Below are positions 33,901-45,900 of a DNA stretch of 64,000 bases, one piece after another. Location: the NCBI RefSeq assembly GCF_019393635.1, contig NC_057864.1, positions 494,565,216-494,629,215 of the forward strand. The letters run 5' to 3'. The stretch comes from Dromiciops gliroides. Its lineage: Eukaryota; Chordata; Mammalia; Microbiotheria; Microbiotheriidae. Positions within the stretch are counted from its first letter, which is position 1, and every line of letters starts with the position of its first letter. Position numbers and translations under genes: made by a program. The notes beneath the pieces were generated by a model that was not told the DNA's origin, did no database searches, and worked only from the letters and a program-made list of their open reading frames with translations.

Positions 33901-36900
33901 CTTAAGCTGCGCTGAGCTGACCCCAAAGGGAAAAGGGGCATCTTTTCAGAAAGTCCTGGCAAGCTCCTGCTCGCCCGTGGAAATCTGGAAAGGTCTGCCC
34001 TGTACTCAGCCTTAGGTTCTCTTCACAAGGGAGGCTGACGGTTCATATGAAGAAGCAGGGGATGATGGGTCGTGCCAGGCGCCTCAGTTTTCCCCTCGTC
34101 CCTGGTTGCCATCCCAACTGTGAGCACAAGGATGATGCTTTTCGGCTTGCCTCCCTGGCCCTCCCCCCTGGGGGCTGATTTCCTCAGACTGCGCCTCCAT
34201 CCCCTTCCTGCCTGGCTTCACCTTCACGTCCCCTCCTCCCCTCCCTCCGCCAGGCCACGTCAGAGGGAGAGGCACCTCGCCTCGGGGCTGGCCAGCTCAC
34301 TTCTCAGCTGCCTCTGCTCCTGCCCACAGGGGACTGTGCCAAGCGGCTCGCACTGGTCAAGCTCATCTGCACCTCTCCCTCCCACCCCAAAGTCACATCG
34401 TCCTCAAAATCCAGAAGATCTTTTTGTGCCTTCACCTCAACCCCTTGCCGCCTGTTCCCTGCACCTCTGCAGGTTCCCTCGTGGCAGAGCCCCGGGTTGT
34501 ATCTTGGTTGGCTGCAGGCGGGTGCTCCAGCCACAATCCTGCTCTGGGAGTGGGTTTGGAGGCCCCCTCGGCTAGGCTGCTGCTGCTCTGCTTCACTCCG
34601 CAGCAATGCCCCAGGACTTGGGCTGGGAAGGAGCTGCCAACACTGGACTGGACCCTTGCCCAGACCAGAGCCCAGAGCACAAGGCCCCATGGCTCCACCA
34701 CATTGGGATAAAAAGTGAGGAAGTGGTGCCAGAATGTGAGTTTCAGCCAGGTCCTGGGAGGCCCAGCCACTAGGTGTTTACTGCCCCAGGTGCCTGAACA
34801 AGAGTAGGAGGCCAGTCAGACGGTGCCACACCCTTGTCCCCCACAGCCAGCGAACACCTCCAGCAGGCTCCAGGGCTCTATCATCCCCATCCATGGCAGC
34901 CTCTCAAGGCTCCTGGCTCCCGGAAACCCCAGGAAACCCCCATTCTGTATCTCCAGGCTCCCCCTTTTAGACCGCTCCCGCTTTCAATGTTCCTTTCAGC
35001 TTCTCCCCCTCAAAGAATCTCAGCTCCTCCAAGGAGACATTGTGTGCGTGGGCACCTTTTCTCACTGTTCCCCTGACAGGCTGGGACAGCGCGGCAGAAG
35101 TCACGTAAGATTGCAGGCTGGGTCCTCAGCAGGACACAGCCAGTCTTTTATTCTCACGAGACTGGTCCTCGTTACACTCTTCCCAATGGGCCAACCCCCC
35201 TTTCTTAAATGCCTCTAGCATCTCAGCAGAACGCCCTGCTCTCATACCTCTCCCATTGCTTGGGAGCTTCCTCGTCTTCCCTGAATACCTCCTGGCTATT
35301 GCCTGTGCCCTCTTCCTCTGCTCCAGTCTCTGAGTAAGACACTTCCCTTGTCCAAGACCCACCCTCTCCTTGCCCACATGTCCTCCCATCGCCTCTGAGA
35401 GCTCTCTCCTTTGGTCGTTGTCTTCTATTTCTATCTTCTGGCTCATCCTCTGCTGCCTATAAGCATGCCCACGCTAGGTTCCTCCTCTTCCTATAAAACG
35501 CTTCACTTGGGCCCAAAACATTTCCTCAAGCATCTTCTCTTCCTTCTACAGCCAATCTCCTGGAAGCGTCACCCGCATCATGACCTCTGGGGACTCTCCT
35601 CCCGCTGGCTTCTCAGCTTCCTGCGGTCTGGTTTCACTGATGTCTTAACTGATTGCTTCCACAAGCTTCCCTCAGTCCTCCTCCTTGTCTACCTCTCAGT
35701 CATTCCACATGCTGATCCTGGATCCATTCTTCTTTGGATTTTCCATGACCATGTCCTCTCTGGGTTCCCTTCCTCTGTTGGGTTGTCAACAGGTTTCCTA
35801 CCCATGTCCTGGGTAGGCTGAGGTCCTCTTCTTTTTCTTGATTCCCAGGTGAGCTCTTATCTTTCTCCTCAACTCCAGTCTTAAACCACCAAATGTGTCT
35901 TGGACATTTTCAGTGGACTCTCCCCAGAGCATCTTAAACTCAGTGAATTCATCGCTTCCTTCAGAGACCCAACCCCTTTTCTGAACATCCTCATTTCTCT
36001 TGGAGCACCACCATGCTCAGTCACTCTAGCTCTCCCTTCATCTTTGACTCTTCCCCTGTCCATCACCCTCCACGTCCATTTGGTTGCCAAGTCTCCTTGA
36101 TGGCTGCCATCGCCCTAGGGTCAGAGGGTCATTGGCTCTCCCTTGGATGAGTCTCACAGTCTCTGGACTCCCCTGCCTCCTGTCTCTTCCCCCTCTCCAA
36201 CCCATCCTCCCCTCAGCTGCCAAAACAACCTTCCTAAGGCTTCAAGCCTAATTACGTCACTCCCTGCTCGAGACTATTCAGACTCAACCGCCTTTAGACA
36301 AAACCTTGGCTCCTCGAGGTGACCACGAGGGGAGGCCGTGAGGCCAGGAGTCCTGCCCCGCTTCTCCAGGCTCCGCAGACACTGCTCTCCCTCTGCCTGA
36401 CCCCGAGTACATTGGCCGACATGCTGCTCCCCCAGAGCCCGCCCTCTGTCTCTCACCTTCGCTCAGGCAGAGCCCCCATCTCCTCTCCTGGGCATCTCAG
36501 AATCAGTCAGCAGAGATCCCCCCTCCTACAAGAAGAATTCCTGCCAGCCCCACAGTGGTTGGTGCTTGTTTTTTACCTCTCCTCAAGTAATCAGACATAC
36601 TAAGCATACATAAACATATACACATGTGTGCGAATATGGATTTCACATATATCTAAGTATACAGTATGTACACAATGCAACATATAAGGAGTTAAGTGTT
36701 ATCGATACTTAGACATTATGAGTATATATGTGTGCATGTACTGGATCTCTCTCTCTCTCATACACACTTAACTATTTAAATGTCCCAATAGAATGTGTCC
36801 TGTGGGCAGGGACTGTTGTGCTCCAGGAATCTAGTGCCTTGCATGCAGTAGGTGCTAACGAAGCTTCTTGGGTTGGGTTGGGTCAGATTGGATTCCCCAG

Positions 36901-39900
36901 GGCAGGCGTGTGTTTCCTCCTTGGCAGAGATGATCTCCCATGCTGTTCTTCTTCCCATTCTTCCCACCCGAATTCTTTTTTTTTTTTTTTTTTTTTAGTG
37001 AGGCAACTGGGGTTAAGTGACTTGCCCAGGGTCACACAGCTAGTAAGTGTTAAGTGTCTGATGCCGGATTTGAACTCAGGTCCTCCTGAATCCAGGGCCA
37101 GTGCTCTATCCACTGCGCCACCTAGCTGCCTCCCCACCTGAATTCTTACAGACCACAGGGGTCATGGTCCTCAGGAGCTCTGAGCAGCTGTAGGGAGGAG
37201 CGGACGAGACTAGGAGGTATCTCAAAGGGTGGTGGCAGAGACCAAGCCTCTCCCTCAGTGTTATTCAGGGTCAGTCCCGCCCATTCAGTGCCTATTCCAG
37301 GCAAGGTGCCCTGCTCTGCGCTGGGGGTACAAAGACAAAGATGACATAATCCTTGCTCTCAAGGTGTTGACATTCCATTGGGGCAGGAACCACATGCACA
37401 GACAAGAAAGTGCCGAGTCCCTTCAGGTGGGACAGAGCACCAACAGCTGTGGGGATCAGGGAAGGCTGCCTGTGGGAGGTGGCACCTGAGGGGAGTCTTG
37501 AAGTCAAGTCCCGGCCAGCCCAGGTGGGAAATGGGGCGTGGAAGGCATGAGGCCGCAGAGGGCAGAGCCCCAGTGACAGCGTCTGGGTGGGCAGCAGGGA
37601 GAAGGACAGAAGACAACGTCAGTCCACTTCACGATTTTACCTAGGGCCAGCCTTGAGCCCGGAACCTCTCGTTTCCCTCCTGTGCCGCTTCGGTTCAGTC
37701 ATCTGTAAAACAGTTCTCATCTACCTCTCAAGGTATGAACCCATTTATCAAAAGAGCTAAGTCCTTTGTCTCTGCAGGTCTCTAAGGGCTGGTGATAAGG
37801 CACCAGGACTGACAGAAGGGCTGTCCCTGTCCAGATGGCCCCTCGGGACATGAGAAGCCCAGTTGTCTCTTTGGGCAGTGACAGCTCCCAGGGGGAATAG
37901 ACTTTGCAGTGGACAACACTCGGATGGCATTTAAAATCTTAGTCTATATCGCTTTCTGGTTCTTTTCTTTTTCGCGTTTCTCTCTCTCCTCACCTACTTC
38001 TAAAAATGCGAGGGGGCTTGCAATGAAGCGCCAGGATAAGGAGGGTAGTCTGGTGGAAAGGTGTGGCAGCCTGTGGGAGGAAGCAGAGGGAGGCGCACAC
38101 GTGGCACTAGGTGCCCTCAGGTTTCGCCATGGTTGTTTGGGGCTGATTCCCAAAAGGGGAACCCCCCTGGAACACTGTTTTCTGAGAAAAGGAAACAGCC
38201 ATTTTCCTGGAGTCAGGTTTCCCCCTCTAGACCCGAGTGGCCGGGAGAGTACAGACATGGGAAGCCTGTTGCGGGGGTAGGGGGATGGTGAGCTGCCTGG
38301 GAAACCCAGGGTCCCAGGGCTCCTGCATCCCATTGATCCCGATTAATCAGAGAATCTTAGGCTCTACATTTGATTGGGCTGTTGCTCTCAAATATTAGAC
38401 CCACTCTACCAAACAAGCATTTACTGAGCTGCTCTCATTTGCCAAGCTTTATGCTGGGCTCTGGAGAAACAAAGACCCCAACATGAAAGGAGTGGTCCTT
38501 TGCTGTCAAAGAGCTTAACATTCTGTTGGGCCCTGGGTATGAGTAAGAGGGCAGGGGAAGGGAGATAGGCAGTCGTGTCTACCCAGCAGCAAATCAAATG
38601 TACCGAAGGAGCTGATATGAGGCAGGGAGGTTGTATTAACAACTGGGGGGGGGGGGCGGGCATCAGGGAAGGCTTCCTGGAGAGGCAGCTGCTGCGCTCA
38701 GGGAGGGAAGGATTTCTGAGAGGTCAATAAGGGAGGGACAACCCACACACGAATGACAGACTATGCAAAGGTATAAATAAAGAGAGGAACATGAAGGTCG
38801 AATGTGGGGAATAAGCCACAGAGGTGTAAGAAAAGATTGGAAGGAAAAGTCGGAGCCCGAATGTGAGAGTCCTGAAATGCGCCGGACCAAGGAGTTTTCT
38901 GGGTTTTGGTTCCGCTCTGGTGTTCTCCCAGTGGCCCCCTGAGCGGTTTCCTTCAACCTTGGAGCCTGCAGATCTCCAAGGGGCCTTCTGGGTGTAGCGG
39001 GATGGAGAACTGGGTGGGAAAAGCGTTGCTTCTGTTACACTGACCACTTACTGAAGTCCAGCATTTCCGCGAATGATTCAAAAGCGGTGGATCACAGAAG
39101 GGGTCACAGGCTTCTCCAGACAACCTGCTTCAGGGCGAGGAGGGGGAAAAGAAGCTGCTCTGTTGAGGGGATTACCAGGAAGTCTGCCAGAGGAGGTAGT
39201 CCCTTGCCAAAGGATGCCAGGGAGGAGATGGGCCCTGGGGAGGGGCAGAGATGAGAGATGGGGGGAGGGATCTTGTTCCAGGAACAGCAGGAGGCCAGGG
39301 TCACATGATGAAGGACTTTAAAGGCCAAATGGAGAATTTTGTGTTTGATCCTGGAGGGAACAGGGAGCCCTTGCAGCAGCATTGAGTGGACTGTGATATG
39401 GCGAGACCTGCTCCTGAGGAAATCCCTTTGGCAGCTGGAGGGGGGTGAGACTGAGCATTGAAGACCAGCCATCCTTTGTTCCCCGTCTTCACTCAGTGTG
39501 ATGAGTGTTGAGGGTCTGTTGGCAGGCCCTGGCTGCCTTCACAGGATGCTCCTCTTTGGCCACCTTCTTTGTCTCTGCTTTACCACAGCGGGAGGACGGT
39601 TCCGAATTCACCAACTGGTGATTTGGGCCAAGTGGCTTCCAATGAGCACTTGGAAAAGACTTAGGTGGTGGCACCACCTAGAACTGGCACTCTTTAAGAA
39701 CTGGCATTGCCCATCACCAGCCTGCTCTGCTTCCTCTGGTTTTACCCTAAGAGGCAGGACTCTTTCCCCAATTGATAAATTGTCAAAAGATAAGAAGTTT
39801 CAGATGAAGTAATCAAGCTATCTATAGCTATCAAAAGGACTATAAGTCATGAATATCCTTTGACCCAGGCAATACCACGCCTAGGTCTTTATTCCAAAAG

Positions 39901-42900
39901 AGGTTAAAAAAATCCCAAAGGGAAAAGGAACCGATATGTACAAAAATATTTATAGGAGCTCTTTTTCTGTCAGCAAAGTATTGGAAATTGAGGGGATGTC
40001 CATCAGTTGGGGACTGGCTAAACAAGTTGTGGTATATAATTGTGTGTAATAATATTGTGTTAAAAGAAATGAGGGGCAGATTTCAGAAAAAACCTGGAAA
40101 GACTTAAGTGGACTTGATGTAAAGTGAAACTAGCAGAACCTGGATACATTGTATACCGTAATGGCAACATATTAATTATGATCAACTGTGAATGACAGCT
40201 ATTCTTAGACAGTACAGTGATCTAACGATGACCCTCTGAAGGACTTAAGATGAAAAATGCTGTCCACCTCTAGAGAAGAACTGATGGAGCCTAGAATACA
40301 GATCAAAGCATACTTTTTAAAGTTTATTTTTCTTTCTTTCTTTTTTTTGGTCTATGTTTTCTTTGACAGCTTGACTAATATGGAAATATGTTTTTGCATG
40401 GCCACACATGTATACACCTGTATCAGATTACTTGCCTTCTCAATGAGAGGGTGGGGAGGGAGGGGATAATTTGGAACTCAAAAATTTAAAAAATGAATGT
40501 TAAGGGGCAAGCTAGTGGCGCAGTGGATAGAGCACCAGCCCTGGAGTCAGGAGGACCTGAGTTCAAATCCGACCTCAGACACTTAACACTTACTAGCTGT
40601 GTAGCTCTAGGCAAGTCACTTAACCCCAATTGCCTCACCACCACCAACAAAAAAAAGAACGTTAAAAACTGTTTTTACATGTACTTGGGGAAAAAGAAAA
40701 TACTAAATAAATAATTTAAATGGAAAAAAGAGGCAAGACTATGAACCAAACAACAACAATCAAACAACTACCCCCCCCAACAGTAGCTGAGAATACAGGA
40801 CCAAATGTAACAAGATGAAATTTCATAGAGAAAAATATAAAATCTTATGTTTGAGTTACAAATAAATCAACTTTTCAAGTACAAAATGAAAGAGGCGGTG
40901 CTTGGAAATACTGGAGGAGGATCTGGGCTGCTGAGTGGATCAAAGACTAAGTCTGAGCCAATAGAAAATGCATGAGGTTCTTGGCTGCACGGAGAGAGGT
41001 TGGATGGTCAGGACCGGGGCGGGGGGGGGGGGCAGGAGACCTGGGCTTGGGGACGTCTTTGATCAATCTCAGAGCTTGACAAGGAAGACTTAGGAAGATG
41101 GCTGGCCACACACAAAGCTCATCTCACCCCTACTCCCTTGTTTTACATATGAAGAAATCGAAGCCCCACAGGGGGGCGTGTCGAACCCAAGCTTACTGCG
41201 CCCTTAAGGGCCAGGTCCCCAACTACCACCTCTGGGCTCTTCCCACAGCTCTGTATGGCCAATTAAAACTGTCTTCATGACAGAAGGGCTGTCATAGGAG
41301 TGGGATTTCTCCTTGTTCTGCCGGGGCCCAGAGGACTTAGGACCAGGAGGCCAGCGGTTGGAGGGAGCTAAAAAAGGGGCACATTCAATCTGGACAACAG
41401 GTAAAAACTCACTAAGGGTCAGAGTTGCTCCCCAGGTGGTATGGGCCGCCCTCAAGTTCTCTCCTCCCTGGACCTTGTCTGGATGAACATCCAATGAAAG
41501 TGACACGTGTGACACTGAGGAGTGCGCCATGTGGGGGGCAGGAGCGCGGCAGGTGGGTGCTCGAGGCAGCCTCAGAGCCCTCTCGCTGCTCCTGCCGCTG
41601 CCCCAGGGCCCCCGCACGTGGGGGTGAGGGGCCGCTCCTTGCCTACTTGGTGACCCTTTTCTTCTCCCTTCTGTCCCAGTTGCAGAATACGGAAGGCTCA
41701 TCAACGTCACAGAGGCATCCGCCCAGCTCCAGCCCTCAGCCCTGGAGGACCTGCTCTACTCCCACATCAACATCTCCAATGAAGAAGACACCTCCTCCCC
41801 TACCTGCAACACTCCCTCCCAGGTGGCTTTTAAGGGCTTTCTCAGCCCCTCCCGACACTACTCCTCGAGAAACCACAGAAAGGAAGCTAAGTCAGCTGCT
41901 CAGCAACATGCAGGAGCCCCATGATCGATAAAACCCATGGCCGAATCCAAGGAGATCCGGCAGAGAAAGTCTGCTTCTCTGAAGAGTGGCCTGCCCAGCG
42001 GGGGGACAAGATGAGAAAGAGCTATTATTTAAATGGTACTGGGCTCTTTTGGGGGGTGGGAGGTGGGGAGGGGCTCCTGTGTGTGGTGTGTTGTGTGTGT
42101 GTGTGTGGTGTGTGTGTGCCTCTCCCTCTCCTTCCAGAGAGCCTATCCTCAGGACGAGGAGAATGAACACTAGGGGTGGGCACTGGGGAGAGGGTAAAAG
42201 ATAAGGAAGGCAAGTCTTCTGCCTTCATGGTGCTTGTGAGATGAGACTCCAGTGTGAGAGACAGCCTTTTCTCCCATCACATCAGGGGCAGAGGCATGTA
42301 GTGGGAAGAGTCAGTAGAGACCCAGGCTCAAATTCAATCCTGGAAAAAGTCACTTCACCTCTATGTGCCTCAGTCTCCTCCTGTGTCAAATGGGGTCTAC
42401 ATAGGCTGAGACGCACATCTAAAGCACTTTGCAGACCTTGAATGGCTCTAGAATGCGGTGGTTATTACTGTGATTTGCACCGATGGTTCCCTTCTGGGCA
42501 GGAGCCCCCATTTGGCCTTCCTTTGCCCATTGCTTTGTTCCCACTGAAATGACTGCCCCCCCCGACCATGATGGGGTTGGTTGGCAAAGAAGAGGTGACA
42601 TTGTGTGTGTGAGACCTTGTGTGGCATTGTGTGACCTTGTGTGTGTCTGGGGCAGGAGGAGCCCCTAGCGCGCTGTTCTTTGGGGTGCGAGAGGTGGCCT
42701 CTGAGCCTCCCTGCAGCTCCTGATGCTGAGGTGTGCAGCACCTGTTCTGCACCCCAGGTCTCTGGGAACCCCCCAGTCCTCTCATCTAGCTGTGACCTCC
42801 TGAGGACAAGCTTCCTTTGTTCATCCTTTGGAAACATGCGGGCCATGCCAGGCCCACTGAACAGATGTCAGAGGGGGCTGGAGGGACAGCTAGTGCCCTT

Positions 42901-45900
42901 GAAAGCCAAGTTAGGCGCTCCCAGTGATCTCAACAGGCTGGAAAGATGAGATGAATAGAACAAAATGTACTAGGGATCAGTGCAAAGGTCTACACTTTGG
43001 TTCAAAAAATCAGTTTCATCATCCAAGCAGGGGAAGGCAAAGCTTCTGAAAAAGACCTGAGAGATTCAGGAGCCAGAGAATGAGAGAAAGCGCTGGGTTC
43101 CTGGCATCCATACAAGCCAAGGCTCTCCTTAGTCTCTATAAGGAAAACTGGTGCTTTAACTCCCAAGGGGGCATGGGTAGAGTAAGAAGCAAAGGGCCCC
43201 AGGCCTGTTCTGGGCCTGGGGGTGGGTCACGCTGCCATTGGGCAGAGGGGCAGGGTAACTATGACCGCCCATTTCTCCAGTTCATATGTTCTGTTCCCTC
43301 CACACACTAACAACCCTTGTCTAGCACGTGTGGAGTGTCTGTGTGGCTTGGAACCCAGAACCATGGAATGCCAGAATTGGAAATCCAGTCCAATCCAGTT
43401 CTCTCATTTTGCAGGTGACTTGCCCAAGGCCATATAGCAGTCACAGAGGCAGGATTCTTGTGATTTCAGGATCTTTCCATGACATCGTGGCTGCCTCGGA
43501 CAACCCCACTGAATCCTCTTGTGTCTTTAGAAACAGAGAGAGGTTATCAAAGGCAGTGTGGTGTCATAGAAGAGGGGAGGAGATAGGCATTTATTTGTTG
43601 TTGTTGTTGTTCAGTCATTTCAGCCCGTGTCCAACTCTTTGTGACCCCATTTGGGGTTATTCTTGGTAGAGATACTAGACTATGTGGCCATTTCCTTCTC
43701 CAGCTCATTTGACAGATCAGGGAGACTGAGGACAAACAGGGTTAAATGACTCACCCAGGGTCCCACAGCTAGGAAGTGCCGGAAGCTGTATTTGAACTCC
43801 TTTTCCGAACTCTAGGTCCCAGCCCTCTACTGAGCCCACCCAGCTGCCAAGTATTTATGAAATGCCTACTATGTGCCAAGCAATATCAAATACTATATTA
43901 TTTGATCCTCCCTGAGTAGTTGCTATTATTATTCCCATTTTGTAGCTGAGGAACTGAGGCAGATAGAGGTGAAGTGACTTGCTGAGGTCAATATAAATGT
44001 TTCTTATTGTTGCTGCTGCTGCTGTCACTACCACCCTATTAGGACAGGACTGGAAACTTTGAACATTTGCCCTGGGCCTCCAGGTAGAGTTGGGCAGAGG
44101 CTGCTGTCAGTGGAACCAGAACTTCCGACGAGAGGGAGAGGACTGTGACTGTCCAGTCTCCCCGTTCCACTATGGGAAGCTGTGTGTTTTATCCAGGCGG
44201 TGCGGGCAGGGAGAGCTAGGAACGGTCTTGGACACAGAGGGGTTTTATTGGAGCTTCGGAGGCGGACACTGCTTAGACAGGTGCTTACGCCTCTGGACCG
44301 TCGGTTTCCTCATCTCTGAAGTGCGTCACGGCACCTGCACCCCTGATCTTGCCACGTGGTTGTGAGGAAATCCTTCGAGGGCCGGGCGATGACGACTGAA
44401 ATAATCAGACACAATCGCTTCTCATCGCATCGATCTAACCAATTGACAAATGCCCGTCGAGCCGTCGGCATAGGAAGGGCGAAGCAGAAATCATCCATCA
44501 AACCTGGTCCTTTGATGCAGCGGGATCCCTGGGCCAGGCAGAGACAGCGGCAGGTCGGGCCCGCAGCAGCGCCCTTGCTCCCCGCAGCCCTCCCGACCCG
44601 CGTCTGGAGCTGCTCGCAGCACCGAACGCCACCCGCTTTCGCGGTCAGCCACGCCGTGCGCTCGGCCCCTGGCCGGCTCATTTCCCACCAGGACCCCGCA
44701 GCGTCTCCGGCTGCCAAGGAGGCGGCAGGCTTGGGGCACGGATGCTGCGCCGTGCTGACGGACGCTGCGCTGTGAGCAGAGGCGAGGGAGAGGAGGCGCC
44801 AGCCGGGCTGACCATGGCTCTCCCCACTCCCATCCATGCTCCGGGACACCGACTGCCAAAGTGGGCTCCGGGGACTCCCCTTGAACTGCGGATGGGACTC
44901 CATACCGCTCTGCCCCCTTCCCATCACCACATTCCAGCCCCCGCCCCGGCTCCGGGCTGCCTCGGCCGCTTTGTGACACCTCCCTAGCCTTCCGCGTAGC
45001 CTGATCACCCGAAATCCCGCTGGAGCTATCTGACGCATGTTCTGAACATGCTCGCTCATGGACACACGGGCTCTTCTCTTGTTCTTGCCCCCCGGGGACC
45101 TGGGTTTGTGCCTGGCACGTGGGGTGCGCTTCCCAACTGTCTGTTGCTCGATTTAGAGGTGGCGTTCGCATCACCGTAATGACTGCTCGCCTCCACGCTT
45201 CTGGGAGGGGACCACTTTTGTTCCCGTGTCTCCTGCCCTCAGAACTGAGATCTGGTCTTCCCTAATATAGCTAGGCTTGGGACTTGGGACTTGTCTGAAA
45301 CCTTGGGAAATGTTTTTTTCCTCTCTTCCCTCTTTCTTCCCCTCTCCCTCCCGTCCTCCCCCTCTATCACTTTTCTCCTCTCCTTTCTCCGTCCCTCTCT
45401 CTCCCTCCCCCTCTCTGTACCCATGTATCTCTATATATTTGTGTACCTCTCCCCTCCCCTCCTCCTTTCTCTCCCCTCCCCTCTTTTTCTTCTCCTTTCC
45501 CCTTCCCCTCCCCTCCTCCCCCTTCTCTTCTCTCCTCTGTCTCTCTGTCTCTGGCTCCACACTTCCTCCCCCCAGGACTAGAGAGCTAGAAATCCCTCGC
45601 CCCTTCATCCTTTATAGACCACTTCTGGGCTGCTGTGATCGTTAGGCTCTCAAGATCTCATTTGAAGAACATTGAAGAGAGATTTAGCCTGGAGAAGAGA
45701 AGGTCTGAGTGGACAAGTATAGACAGCTGCTGTTTCGTGGGAGAGGGTTTAGACTTGTTTCTTTTGGCCCCAGAAGTCAGAATTAGGAACAATGTGTAGA
45801 GACTCCACGGGGTACATGAAGGCGGGATGTCAGCGAGACTTCCCAAACCACACGGTGGCTGCCCCCAAAGGTTAAGGGGCCTTCCCCTTCCTGGATTGTC

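Noticed and set aside
44310..45174. Minus-strand open frames of 251 and 227 codons and a + strand frame of 139
   Set aside because: Overlapping frames open on both strands are expected in a CpG-rich block. No domain or splice context supports a gene.
45171..45608. Arg/Glu/Gly-rich minus-strand frame of 145 codons
   Set aside because: A translation of the polypyrimidine tract.
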